A stretch of DNA of 21,293 bases from a virus: positions 1-21,293 of IMG/VR virus record IMGVR_UViG_3300021356_000200. One strand, given 5' to 3'. The notes beneath the pieces were generated by a model. That model worked only from the letters and a program-made list of their open reading frames with translations, had not been told where the DNA came from and did not search any database. Below are positions 12,903-20,217 of this stretch, piece after piece. The translations under genes and the position numbers were made by a program. How positions within the stretch are numbered: the first letter of the stretch is position 1; every line of letters starts with the position of its first letter.

Positions 12903-13187
12903 TTAAAATGGTAAATCTGAATCGTCATCTGAAGCGCTTGCATTGTCTGTTTGTGCTTCAGGAACGAATGTATCGATCACAAAATTTGGTGATCCATCGC
13001 GACCTTTTAAGATCGAAAACTTAATCTGCTTATCACCTTTGTATTCGGTGAATAATTCAACGATTTCCGGTTTCTTAAAAAAGTCCATTAATTGACGTGG
13101 TGTAAATACACCGTTGCCAATTACAAAGTCAGGTGCGCCATCGCGCGGTGGGAATGATCTTATCCCTTCAACGTAAATAGTTGCCAT
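12903..13187 (-). CDS. Small SSB-like single-strand DNA-binding protein, 94 aa
   Basis: The protein begins MATIYVEGIRSFPPRDGAPD and has a compact beta-rich core (FVIGNGVFTPRQLMDFF; KQIKFSILKGRDGSPNFVID). After a short linker it ends in SASDDDSDLPF, the acidic tip that in SSB proteins binds partner enzymes. At 94 aa it is shorter than bacterial SSB (about 170 aa), and the classical SSB fold motifs are not obvious, so it is a phage-type SSB analogue. It lies between the Rad52-type annealing protein and the exonuclease, where an SSB is expected. It should coat single strands in replication and recombination. The start has an A-rich leader with no Shine-Dalgarno. Confidence 0.72.
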   Translation of the reverse strand: MATIYVEGIRSFPPRDGAPDFVIGNGVFTPRQLMDFFKKPEIVELFTEYKGDKQIKFSILKGRDGSPNFVIDTFVPEAQTDNASASDDDSDLPF

Positions 13188-13204
13188 AAATAAAAAATTA
13201 AAAA

Positions 13205-13726
13205 TTAGCGTTTAGTGTTTTTGCGCTTACCCCATTCAAAGCGGATAGCATTGCCATCGTGGGCGCCTAAATAGGTAAGCTTGTTATCTTCAAACTCTGA
13301 ATGCCACTTCCAGTTTCGAAGCTTGTATTGGAATATTTTACTGTTTGCACGTTCTTCGTTGGTTAGCTTAACAAATATAAGCGGATAGTCGTACAATTCG
13401 CGACCGATCCCCCAATTAAAACCGGCGCGTTTAAAAGCATCTGAAGCGGCACCCTTTACTGCTTCGGTATTTGATTCGGTACCCACATCCATTTTTGAAA
13501 CCCAAGTTCCCTTGTCGCGATCCCAAATGGATATAATACAATAATTGTTGCCATCAATGCTTTTGTGTTCCCTTTTCCAGTTTATTTCCCCGACGACTTC
13601 ATCAAGTCGTTTCATATCCGCACGGGCATCTTTGTATGGTAAAATGATTGCGCCCTTTGCGTTTACGGATTGTACACGAAATTCGATTTCGTCAATAGTT
13701 AGCGGTGTGGTTAATGTTTTCTTCAT
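13205..13726 (-). CDS. Rad52-type single-strand annealing protein
   Basis: A 173-aa member of the Rad52/Rad22 superfamily of phage recombinases (Sak-like). The signature runs from LPYKDARADMKRLDEVVG (29-46) and NWKREHKSIDGNNYCIIS (49-66) to EAVKGAASDAFKRAGFNWGI (88-107) and GRELYD (108-113). It pairs complementary single strands made by the RecE-like exonuclease, so the genes at 11878-13726 form an exonuclease/annealase recombination system with an SSB-like partner. Its start overlaps the stop of the HTH gene (ATGA). The C-terminal tail is basic (WGKRKNTKR), which may help bind DNA. Confidence 0.88.
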   Translation of the reverse strand: MKKTLTTPLTIDEIEFRVQSVNAKGAIILPYKDARADMKRLDEVVGEINWKREHKSIDGNNYCIISIWDRDKGTWVSKMDVGTESNTEAVKGAASDAFKRAGFNWGIGRELYDYPLIFVKLTNEERANSKIFQYKLRNWKWHSEFEDNKLTYLGAHDGNAIRFEWGKRKNTKR

Positions 13727-13956
13727 TTCGAAATTTTTAAGTAATCGTTCAACCTTCTTTTGATTTCTTGATCAATACCGTTCATAACAAACCCTAAGTC
13801 GATCAGCTTCGAAAGTTCCGACCGTTTAAACTTGGTCGGGTTCTTCAGCCTTGAATCAAGGGTTGGTTGTGATACGCCCATCTGTTCGACAACTTCGGAT
13901 TTCTTAAACCCAAGTCGCTTGCATTCATTTACAAATTCAAATTCAAATTCATTCAT
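13723..13956 (-). CDS. Small HTH DNA-binding protein, 77 aa
   Basis: The central part, FKKSEVVEQMGVSQPTLDSR (residues 17-36), is a Cro/CI-type helix-turn-helix with the typical VSQPTLDSRL recognition helix, followed by SELSKLIDLGF. The N-terminus MNEFEFEFVNE is coded by three tandem AAATTC units on the plus strand (13933-13950). The gene is translationally coupled to the annealing protein gene, so it may be a regulator of the recombination genes or a DNA-binding accessory protein. It is too small for a full CI-type repressor; no cleavage domain is present. Confidence 0.7.
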   Translation of the reverse strand: MNEFEFEFVNECKRLGFKKSEVVEQMGVSQPTLDSRLKNPTKFKRSELSKLIDLGFVMNGIDQEIKRRLNDYLKISK

Positions 13957-13970
13957 ATAGAAATAGATTT

Positions 13971-13988
13971 GCCACCCCGAAAGGTGGC
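13971..13988 (-). terminator. UUCG-loop hairpin before the HTH gene
   Basis: Minus strand GCCACC-TTTCGG-GGTGGC, 9 bp after the stop of the gene at 13998. With a U-G pair it presents a UUCG loop like the other two hairpins of this phage. The following AAATCTATTTCT is a poor T-tract, so it may be a weak terminator or a transcript stabiliser. Confidence 0.45.
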
Positions 13989-13997
13989 GTTAGTGAT

Positions 13998-14279
13998 TTA
14001 TTTTTTAATTGAAAAGTGAACATTAACACTTGAACCGTGTTCGGTTATAAACTGTTCTTGTAGTGATTCTTGAACTTGATCAAGAGTAATATCCCATTCA
14101 TCTTTTATTGCGTGCCAATCTTTACTATCAATACTAATCCAAATTGAACCGTTGCCTGCAACGTCAAAGTTGGTTGGTTTTGAAGTGATCTTGTTTTCCA
14201 TAAAGTTTGACATTCTAATTACTTCTAAAGAAGTTTCGCCATTGCCGTTCATAAACGACTGAATAAATACATTTTTCAT
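13998..14279 (-). CDS. Hypothetical protein, 93 aa
   Basis: The product begins MKNVFIQSFMNGNGETSLEV and contains WISIDSKDWHAIKDEWDITL (residues about 47-66), then a helix and a final beta strand (VNVHFSIKK). It looks like a small soluble alpha/beta protein; no motif is recognised. Its leader carries the same 15-bp element as the gene at 613-927, and a hairpin follows its stop. It lies among the first early genes after the tail operon terminator, a common place for host-takeover or anti-defence genes, which is only positional inference. Confidence 0.6.
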   Translation of the reverse strand: MKNVFIQSFMNGNGETSLEVIRMSNFMENKITSKPTNFDVAGNGSIWISIDSKDWHAIKDEWDITLDQVQESLQEQFITEHGSSVNVHFSIKK

Positions 14280-14288
14280 AATAGGTAA

Positions 14289-14303
14289 TTTAGTTATTGT
14301 TTG
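14289..14303 (-). repeat. 15-bp leader repeat, copy 2
   Basis: Minus strand CAAACAATAACTAAA, 9 nt upstream of the ATG at 14279, identical to the element at 946-960. Confidence 0.6.
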
Positions 14304-14319
14304 ATTTTAAAATTTATAA

Positions 14320-14535
14320 TTAAGCGTATCGTTGAATAAATAATTCGGTCATTTCCATCGCTTCTCGTTTGGTGTACCAAAGTTGATCTTCTTCTGCTAA
14401 TACCTTTTCTTCAAATTGATCATCTTCAAAGTGAATGCTCCAAAGTAATTCACCTTCTAGGTCATCGTTGTAAATAATGTAAAAAACTTTACCTTCGATT
14501 TCTCCTTTGTAGTAACCTTTTTCAATACGTTTCAT
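14320..14535 (-). CDS. Hypothetical acidic protein, 71 aa
   Basis: The product begins MKRIEKGYYKGEIEGKVFYI and looks like an antiparallel beta sheet (FYIIYNDDLEGELLWSIHF) followed by an acidic loop and one helix (YTKREAMEMTELFIQRYA, residues about 54-71). It is clearly acidic. An AAACCAAAC leader 5 nt before the ATG supports the start. It is the first early gene downstream of the tail operon terminator. No family is recognised; small acidic beta proteins in this position can be inhibitors of host enzymes, but there is no direct evidence. Confidence 0.62.
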   Translation of the reverse strand: MKRIEKGYYKGEIEGKVFYIIYNDDLEGELLWSIHFEDDQFEEKVLAEEDQLWYTKREAMEMTELFIQRYA

Positions 14536-14540
14536 AGTTC

Positions 14541-14549
14541 GTTTGGTTT
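14541..14549 (-). promoter_or_regulatory. AAACCAAAC start-codon leader, copy 4
   Basis: Minus strand AAACCAAAC-GAACT-ATG, with a 5-nt spacing to the start at 14535. Upstream the gap 14550-14621 is very AT-rich, but I find no perfect TAnnTTTG box in it. Confidence 0.6.
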
Positions 14550-14621
14550 TTAAATCTGAAGCTAATTTAAAATAAATTTTTAGAATAAAAAAAATATTTT
14601 AGAAAAAAATTAAAAAAAAGT

Positions 14622-14658
14622 AAAAAAAATCCCCGCGACCAATTAAGATCAACGGGGA
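14622..14658 (-). terminator. Intrinsic terminator of the tail operon
   Basis: On the minus strand TCCCCG (14658-14653), a 17-nt loop that can pair further, CGGGGA (14635-14630), then eight T (14629-14622) and more T-rich DNA. It lies 25 bp after the stop of the distal tail gene and separates late tail genes from early genes. Confidence 0.8.
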
Positions 14659-14682
14659 AAGCAAACAAGGAAAGGGGAATCG

Positions 14683-16512
14683 TTAATCGTACCTTTCGTA
14701 CGTTATGCTTGATATATCTGTAGTGTATTGATCCGGTAAAGTCATCGTTACATTGTAACGGTTTCCTTTTACGTCATAGCGCATTGTATCAATTACGCAA
14801 CCATCGGTATCGTCAAATGAAACAATGATTCGGTTGGTGTAAAACATAGGCGTTGAACTAGCCGTGTTTTTATAAAACGTGCCTTCATAGCGCTTTTTAA
14901 ATACGCGGTAATCATTTACTACTTCGAGCATTAAAAGTTCTTCTAAAGCAAAGGTTGAAGTATCACCAGTACGTTCATAAACGCCCGAAAATGATCCCAT
15001 ATAACCGGTACCATTTAGCTTGTTTGTTAGAAGATTTTTTTCACTTTCATAAACACCTGTAATATTGTCGTTGGTGCTTCGCTTTTCAAGTTCGTAATCA
15101 CCTTCAATATTTAGCTTTTCCGCCAAATAAAAGTTGTCAATATAGTGTTTGACGTAATTACCAACACCGGTTCCGGAACCTTGTTGAATCTTATTTAAGA
15201 TTACGATCATATCAGGATCGTTTGTTGTAGAATCATTAGTATATGGTTTAACATCAAATTTTGTTGATGCCCAAGAATTTACCGTTGAAGTTGAAACAAA
15301 CTTAATATGATCATCGTTTGGCGACGAAGTGTTATCCCATTCGTCAGTTGAAAAATTGTAATATTCAAACGGCGAACTTCCGTCAATATCTGCGATCACC
15401 TTTACGCCAAAACGATACGTTTCTTCTGACCCGTCATTTTCAATGTAGTAACTAAATCCAACTTCCATATTTTTATTTTGTTGGATTGAATTGTATTCTT
15501 TAGGAATCGCAATGCTTTGAACATCGGCACCTCCGGAATCAATATCGTTTGTGTGTAGATATTTTCCTGCGCTTGCCGCCTTTACACTATAAGACGAATC
15601 TGAAACAATCGCATTGTATTTACCGCTTGAAGGTGATTGTACCGACCATTCATGGGTACCGTACAAAAAGTGCGGATTTGAATTGATTATTTTTTTATCG
15701 TCAAGATCAACCTTGTAAATAGCTTTTTTTATAGGTCGTAAGTATTCAACAATTAAATCATTATTCAACGGAACTAAATCCGAAGGCACCGAAAGATCAC
15801 CTGATCCGACATAATTTGTATTTGAAACCACAAACCATTGACCGTCTGACTGAAAAACTTTTGAATTAGTAGCCTTCAAAATAGCTTCAAGAACTTGTTT
15901 ACTATTTCGATAGGTAAGCTTCTTTGTCATTAAGCCAAATTCATTCAATACAATATCATTAAAAAGCGTATTCACCGCGCTTCCTGATTTATGAACATCG
16001 TGGCGAATTGTTACCGAAAATCCAAGATCGGTTTGCGCTAGTATTGAATTTAAATAATGATACGCGTTGTCGGTATTGCTAATATTTGAAGCATTTGAAG
16101 TAGGCGCGTCGAAAGCATCTAAACTTCCAAGCCCATCGGTGGCTTTTAAAGCAATCTGATAAGGGGTTGTTGCGATTGCTTCTTTGTACCCGTCGGCAAC
16201 TAAAAAACCTTCCCAGTACGTCGAATATGAAGTTCCATTGTGATATGATACCCGTATTTTAAAAGTACGTTCATCAAAAGTGTGAAATGCATCGTAAGTA
16301 ACGTCGTCGGTTACCATTAGGTTTAAGGTACAAGTTGATCCGACAATATGGCTATATTCGTCATCCTTTGCCTTGTAATCGATTTCAACGGGTGTTCCCG
16401 TTCCAATCATAGGTAAAACACTTCCAGTATAGTTGTCGCGTAGTATTTCAACCCTACGCAAGTTACCCTTTACATCGGAAAAGGATAGCCGATATTTTAC
16501 GTTGTATGCCAT
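14683..16512 (-). CDS. Distal tail / baseplate protein with a possible carbohydrate-binding insert
   Basis: A 609-aa protein right after the tape measure gene, where siphoviruses encode the distal tail and hub proteins. Residues 1 to about 270 (YRLSFSDVKGNLRRVEILRD; TYWEGFLVADGYKEAIATTP) look like a tail-tip beta domain with a hub-like part. Residues about 275-465 resemble a jelly-roll carbohydrate-binding module: HEWSVQSPSSGKYNAIVSDS (287-306), MEVGFSYYIENDGSEETYRF (349-368) and KHYIDNFYLAEK (455-466). The remainder (470-609) returns to a hub-like fold with YNVTMTLPDQY near the end. The insert could bind the host surface. The start overlaps the tape measure stop by 1 bp. The family is inferred from position and style, not from a decisive motif. 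Confidence 0.65.
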   Translation of the reverse strand: MAYNVKYRLSFSDVKGNLRRVEILRDNYTGSVLPMIGTGTPVEIDYKAKDDEYSHIVGSTCTLNLMVTDDVTYDAFHTFDERTFKIRVSYHNGTSYSTYWEGFLVADGYKEAIATTPYQIALKATDGLGSLDAFDAPTSNASNISNTDNAYHYLNSILAQTDLGFSVTIRHDVHKSGSAVNTLFNDIVLNEFGLMTKKLTYRNSKQVLEAILKATNSKVFQSDGQWFVVSNTNYVGSGDLSVPSDLVPLNNDLIVEYLRPIKKAIYKVDLDDKKIINSNPHFLYGTHEWSVQSPSSGKYNAIVSDSSYSVKAASAGKYLHTNDIDSGGADVQSIAIPKEYNSIQQNKNMEVGFSYYIENDGSEETYRFGVKVIADIDGSSPFEYYNFSTDEWDNTSSPNDDHIKFVSTSTVNSWASTKFDVKPYTNDSTTNDPDMIVILNKIQQGSGTGVGNYVKHYIDNFYLAEKLNIEGDYELEKRSTNDNITGVYESEKNLLTNKLNGTGYMGSFSGVYERTGDTSTFALEELLMLEVVNDYRVFKKRYEGTFYKNTASSTPMFYTNRIIVSFDDTDGCVIDTMRYDVKGNRYNVTMTLPDQYTTDISSITYERYD

Positions 16513-18938
16513 TAGCTAGTTCGATTTCTTTGCTTTTCTGCGCGTTCAAGTGAAACCAATAAATCTTCACCACGAAGTTTAAATTCACCGCCAACTTGAA
16601 CTTGTCTTTGACCTGCCGAATCACCAAGTATTGATTTTAATCGGTCAAGCGGTGCAATTACTTCAGGATTTTGTCTAGCGCCTGAATATTCACCAACCAT
16701 TCCAAGTGTAGGTGAAGAAACAATTCCACCGTTAGCAAATTTCATTCCGGTAAATGTTCCCATAATTGACTTGAAATCAAGTCCACCACCTTTAAAAGAA
16801 GTAGCGCCCATCCCCGGCAATAAAGCTGATAAAATCAATGCCGCCGCCGCCGCCGCTAACATTTTCTTGACTAATTGCATGATCATCTGACCAAGTGCTT
16901 TTAATGGATTTTCAGCATTCATAAGCGTATTAAACGCATTGAATAATGAATCGCCGATCATTTCCGCATTTTCCGATACAAATTCTTTCATTCGTTCGAA
17001 TTTCTGCGTAACGGAATCAACTGAATTACCAATCAGGTTAAGCGATTCGCCTGCAAGATTTAATCCTTCCGTTGCGCCACCAAATGATCCAAGTTGGAAT
17101 GGTTCAGCACCACCTTCACCGGTGCCTGCATCAACTCCGGTGCCACCTTCTTTTGTTCCAGTTTGAAAAAATCCTGCAATTTGTTTTCCTGCATTTACAA
17201 CTTTGTCTTTTATTCCGCCAACAAAATTATCAACGTCAGCTTCAGTAACCAAAGGAAGTTCTTTTGCCGTTCTTGCATTTTCCATTCCTTGCGCAAAATT
17301 GTCTGCAACAATTTGACCGGCATTTTTTACCTTATCACCTGCTTCATTTGCGATTGTTTTAAAAGTGCCAAAAGCGCTATTCAGCGAATCCTTTACCCCT
17401 TGTTTGATCATTTCTGTATCAAGGGTGAAAACACCTTTAATAACCTTACCAATAGCTTTAAATTGATTTATAAAGTTTTGACCAAGTGCTTTGACAATAT
17501 TCCAAAGACCTTCAAAAACCGATTTACCGATTTCAAAAATTGATTTAAATATTGCGCCAATACTTTGAATAATAATTCTAAAGGCAAGCGATTCGTTGTA
17601 AAGACTAATAACGTAATTAATTACATCAACAATGGTCTTTTTAATCGGTTCCCAATTTTTAACCACCGCATAACCAACTGCGGCAAAAGCGGCAATTACT
17701 AAACCAACCGGCGAAAGTAATGCGCCTAAAGCTGAAGCGATCGTTCCTAAAAGCGATAAAACAGTTGGTAAAACTAAAGCTAAACCACCTGCGGCAAGAA
17801 CTAATCCCTTAACCGTTGGATTTAGATTTTGAAATTTCTGAAACAAGGTTGTAATAAAACCGGTAAGCTTTTGGATATATGGCAATAACGCCGTTAAAAG
17901 CGTTCCGCCTAAATTGGTAAATGAAACCTTTACTGAATTAAGTGCCTTTTGTAATTTAAAACTTGCGCTTTCTTCAACTTTTGCAAATGCATCCGCCGTA
18001 AATCCGGCGGTGTTATTCATATTGTCAAAGATTTGTCGCGTTGATTCAAATCCGGCACCGGTTAAATCCATAATACCTTTCAAGGCACGAACATTCCCAA
18101 ACACCCTTTCGAATGCTTCAGAATTTCGAAGGGATGCATCTTTTAAAGTAAGAAATACATCAAGAAGTCCTTTGTCTTTTATTTGTTGGCGAAGCCCTTC
18201 ACTAGATAAACCAAGTTCGGAAAGTGCCTTTTTAGCATCTTCGGTTGGCTTCATAATACCCATCATAATTGCATTAAGTTGGGTTGAAGCTTGCGCGGCA
18301 TCTGTTCCAGTACGCGACATCGCGGCAAACGCGGCACCTACTTCGTGGAACTGAACGCCCATATTTGATGCTACCGGTAAGACTGATCCCATTGCTCCGG
18401 CAAGCGTTTCTGCATCCAATTTACCTTCACGAACGGCGGCACCTAAAACATCGGTTGCATTTGAAGCTGAAAGCGTTTCTGAACCATAGGCGTTCATTGC
18501 AGACGTCGCTAGATCGGCAACGGTCTTTGCATCACCTAAACCTATTGAAGCTGATTTTAACGATGCATTTAAAACTTGCATTGCTTCATCGCCTCGTAAA
18601 CCGGCTGACGTAATATAAAATAAAGCATCGGCGGCGGCAGTTGCGGATTGTCCAGTATCAAGCGACATTTTCTTTGCCGCTTCACCCATTTCGGCAACCT
18701 TATCACCGGCAATACCAACCAACGATTCGATTTGGGTCATTGACTTATCAAAATCGACGGCAAGTTTTACTGCGGCGCCACCTGCAACCGCTAAAGGAAG
18801 TTGTATTGATTTTAAAGAAGAACCGACTGATTTAGCTTTTGCACCGAATGATTTTAATTGGTTGGATGCAGTATTCATCCCCCTTGTAAAACCTGCGGTT
18901 ACCGCCAACAACCGAACCCTTAAAGATTGATCCGCCAT
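16512..18938 (-). CDS. Tail tape measure protein
   Basis: An 808-aa protein that sets tail length and is ejected with the DNA. Residues about 55-300 match the TP901-type tape measure core (AVDFDKSMTQIESLVGIAGD; LFYITSAGLRGDEAMQVLNA; VLPVASNMGVQFHEVGAAFA; FGNVRALKGIMDLTGAGFES). Residues about 378-426 are strongly hydrophobic and could span a membrane. A Gly/Thr-rich linker lies near 595-625 and a poly-Ala stretch coded by a GCC repeat (16840-16854) is near 695. At about 0.15 nm per residue the tail would be roughly 120 nm, an inference from known phages. Length and the single gene support a siphovirus. A TAAATTTG box at 18955-18962 precedes it. Confidence 0.92.
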   Translation of the reverse strand: MADQSLRVRLLAVTAGFTRGMNTASNQLKSFGAKAKSVGSSLKSIQLPLAVAGGAAVKLAVDFDKSMTQIESLVGIAGDKVAEMGEAAKKMSLDTGQSATAAADALFYITSAGLRGDEAMQVLNASLKSASIGLGDAKTVADLATSAMNAYGSETLSASNATDVLGAAVREGKLDAETLAGAMGSVLPVASNMGVQFHEVGAAFAAMSRTGTDAAQASTQLNAIMMGIMKPTEDAKKALSELGLSSEGLRQQIKDKGLLDVFLTLKDASLRNSEAFERVFGNVRALKGIMDLTGAGFESTRQIFDNMNNTAGFTADAFAKVEESASFKLQKALNSVKVSFTNLGGTLLTALLPYIQKLTGFITTLFQKFQNLNPTVKGLVLAAGGLALVLPTVLSLLGTIASALGALLSPVGLVIAAFAAVGYAVVKNWEPIKKTIVDVINYVISLYNESLAFRIIIQSIGAIFKSIFEIGKSVFEGLWNIVKALGQNFINQFKAIGKVIKGVFTLDTEMIKQGVKDSLNSAFGTFKTIANEAGDKVKNAGQIVADNFAQGMENARTAKELPLVTEADVDNFVGGIKDKVVNAGKQIAGFFQTGTKEGGTGVDAGTGEGGAEPFQLGSFGGATEGLNLAGESLNLIGNSVDSVTQKFERMKEFVSENAEMIGDSLFNAFNTLMNAENPLKALGQMIMQLVKKMLAAAAAALILSALLPGMGATSFKGGGLDFKSIMGTFTGMKFANGGIVSSPTLGMVGEYSGARQNPEVIAPLDRLKSILGDSAGQRQVQVGGEFKLRGEDLLVSLERAEKQRNRTS

Positions 18939-18970
18939 TGAATATGTTTTGGATCAAATTTACGAAAATT

Positions 18971-19677
18971 TTATCCCTTGGATTTTAGCTTGTCAAGCTT
19001 GTCAATAAAGGCTTGGTATTCAGCTTCAGTAGATTTTGGTTTGCCACGTTCCAAATAAACATCTTGTGGTAAAGGAAAAAGTTTATCCGGCGCAATCATA
19101 TTAGATTTTTTCTGCGCATTTACATTGACTAACATCGATGCTAGATATCGTGTTTGTTCCCAAGATATATTCATCTTGATCATATACGATTCGCCTAGTA
19201 GTTGGTTTTCCTTCCAAGTGTTACCCCAAAATTCATTCGGGTTAATCCCAACCTGCCCGATATAGTAATCAAGTAGTGTTTCCCAGTCAAGTTGGGAATT
19301 TACTTTCCCGCCTTTGTAGTGCTTTTTACATTCCTTTCAATTCCCATATTTAAGGAATTACCCAAAATGCGCGATTCGGTCATTGATTCAATGATCTTTT
19401 CAAGTTCGTCAGCCTGTAAATCTTCAAGCCAAGCGCCAACGGTAAATTGATTGTAATCAGGTTCAATACCTTTTTCTTGATCATTTGCTAAAAGTGCCGC
19501 ATAAATTAAGGCGCGGATATTTGATAACGAAACACCGCCTGCAAAAACGTCGCCAATCTGTTCAAGGGATATCCCAAGAAGATCGGTGAAGTTCGCCCAA
19601 AAGTTCATTGAAAAGTGCATTGTGCGGTTTTTACCGCCCAACTTTGTTGTGTAGTAGCCACGTTTCCTTGTTGCCAT
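18971..19677 (-). CDS. Tail assembly chaperone, long frameshift product (GT-like), 235 aa
   Basis: Joined from 19677-19303 in the first frame and 19303-18971 after a -1 shift at GGGAAAG. The reading frame of the second part is open without a stop from the slippery site to 18971; it continues KVNSQLDWETLLDYYIGQVG and INPNEFWGNTWKENQLLGES before an internal ATG at 19183. That ATG was probably never a true start. The second part is rich in aromatic residues and ends in a charged helix (FIDKLDKLKSKG). As in lambda gpG/gpGT, a few per cent of ribosomes should make the fusion, which binds the tape measure protein and recruits tail tube protein. It lies just before the tape measure gene, the universal place for this gene pair. 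Confidence 0.82.
19280..19309 (-). promoter_or_regulatory. -1 ribosomal frameshift site (GGGAAAG) with downstream hairpin
   Basis: The heptamer G GGA AAG (19309-19303) is in the right phase for -1 slippage and is the same as in lambda G-T. Four nt later there is TTCCCA (19298-19293), a 7-nt loop, and TGGGAA (19285-19280), a stem that could stimulate the shift. The zero frame stops at TAA immediately after the heptamer. Confidence 0.82.
19300..19677 (-). CDS. Tail assembly chaperone, short product (G-like), 125 aa
   Basis: The unshifted product of the chaperone pair. It starts MATRKRGYYTTKLGGKNRTM and is mostly helical (FWANFTDLLGISLEQIGDVF; LIYAALLANDQEKGIEPDYN; AWLEDLQADELEKIIESMTE), the style of small tail chaperones that coat the tape measure. 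The TAA stop follows the slippery heptamer directly, so ribosomes that do not slip end here. It lies between the tail tube genes and the tape measure gene. A long hairpin (19692-19719) separates it from the tail tube gene and may lower its expression relative to the tube protein. Confidence 0.82.
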   Translation of the reverse strand: MATRKRGYYTTKLGGKNRTMHFSMNFWANFTDLLGISLEQIGDVFAGGVSLSNIRALIYAALLANDQEKGIEPDYNQFTVGAWLEDLQADELEKIIESMTESRILGNSLNMGIERNVKSTTKAGK

Positions 19678-19691
19678 AAGTAGAATATATT

Positions 19692-19719
19692 AGGCGCTTA
19701 ATCCCCTAATTAAGCGCCT
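19692..19719 (-). terminator. Long hairpin between tail tube and chaperone genes
   Basis: AGGCGCTTAA (19692-19701), 8-nt loop, TTAAGCGCCT (19710-19719): a perfect 10-bp stem, 11 bp after the tube gene stop. There is no good T-run on the minus strand, so it may be a leaky terminator, a processing site or a 3' stabiliser for the abundant tube mRNA. Confidence 0.55.
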
Positions 19720-19729
19720 TGTTTATTTA

Positions 19730-20152
19730 TTAATTTGTTGAAGAAGTGATTGCTCCGGTAATAGTGATTTCACCACTAAATGAAACCGGTGATTCCATTT
19801 CAGCCGATACTTCGATTGAAGAAATAAATCCTTCACCTTCGTAAACTGTATCGCCAGTTTCGGCAGTTCCGAAAGACCAGTCCACTTTGTTACGACCAGT
19901 TACATATCCGATAATTTCTTCAGCATTTGAAGAATCGTCATAAGCAACTAAACCTTCGAAAGAAATTGTTCCACCGCGAACACCTGAAATAAATTCTGAA
20001 TATCCGTTTGAATCTTTAGTTGTAGCTTCAGGCAAATCGTGTGAAAGCGACATTGAACAACTTGTGGTGTGTCCAATAGTTGCTAAAGTTCCGCCGTCAG
20101 CAATTACTTTTACAAGTAAATTAGTTCCTGAAAATACGCCAGTTGTAGCCAT
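19730..20152 (-). CDS. Major tail tube protein, copy A, 140 aa
   Basis: The protein begins MATTGVFSGTNLLVKVIADG. The block DLPEATTKDSNGYSEFISGV (39-58) and the following GGTISFEGLVAY are typical of TP901-1-type tail tube proteins, and the end VSFSGEITITGAITSS is the last beta strand of the fold. Hexamer rings of this protein build the tube. A Bacteroidetes-type promoter (20188-20217) lies 36 bp upstream, which fits the need for high expression, and a hairpin follows the stop. It is homologous to the neighbour at 20208-20672. The copy nearer to the chaperone genes and behind its own promoter is the better candidate for the main tube subunit. Confidence 0.85.
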   Translation of the reverse strand: MATTGVFSGTNLLVKVIADGGTLATIGHTTSCSMSLSHDLPEATTKDSNGYSEFISGVRGGTISFEGLVAYDDSSNAEEIIGYVTGRNKVDWSFGTAETGDTVYEGEGFISSIEVSAEMESPVSFSGEITITGAITSSTN

Positions 20153-20187
20153 ATTGATTTTAAATTATTTCGTTATCAAATTTTAAT

Positions 20188-20217
20188 CAAATATACAAAG
20201 AAAAAAATTACACTAAA
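20188..20217 (-). promoter_or_regulatory. Bacteroidetes-type promoter before the tail tube gene
   Basis: Minus strand TTTA (20217-20214, one mismatch from TTTG), 18-bp spacer, TATATTTG (20195-20188). Same spacing and same -7 octamer as the promoter at 976-1005. It overlaps the end of the upstream gene. Confidence 0.55.

Noticed and set aside
13933-13950. Three tandem AAATTC hexamers at the start of the HTH gene
   Set aside because: Phase variation was considered, but a 6-bp unit cannot shift the frame and three copies are few; it only gives the EFEFEF stretch.
16840-16857. GCC trinucleotide run in the tape measure gene
   Set aside because: It simply codes for a poly-Ala helix; no sign of a mobile or regulatory repeat.
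17094-17543. 149-aa open frame on the plus strand
   Set aside because: It is antisense to the tape measure gene, has no promoter, and its Cys/Phe-rich sequence is typical of a shadow frame; the same holds for 17914-18354 and the other plus-strand frames over coding regions.
18955-18962. TAAATTTG (minus strand) as a promoter for the tape measure gene
   Set aside because: Only the -7 box matches, no -33 box at 18 bp, and such octamers are frequent in this AT-rich DNA.
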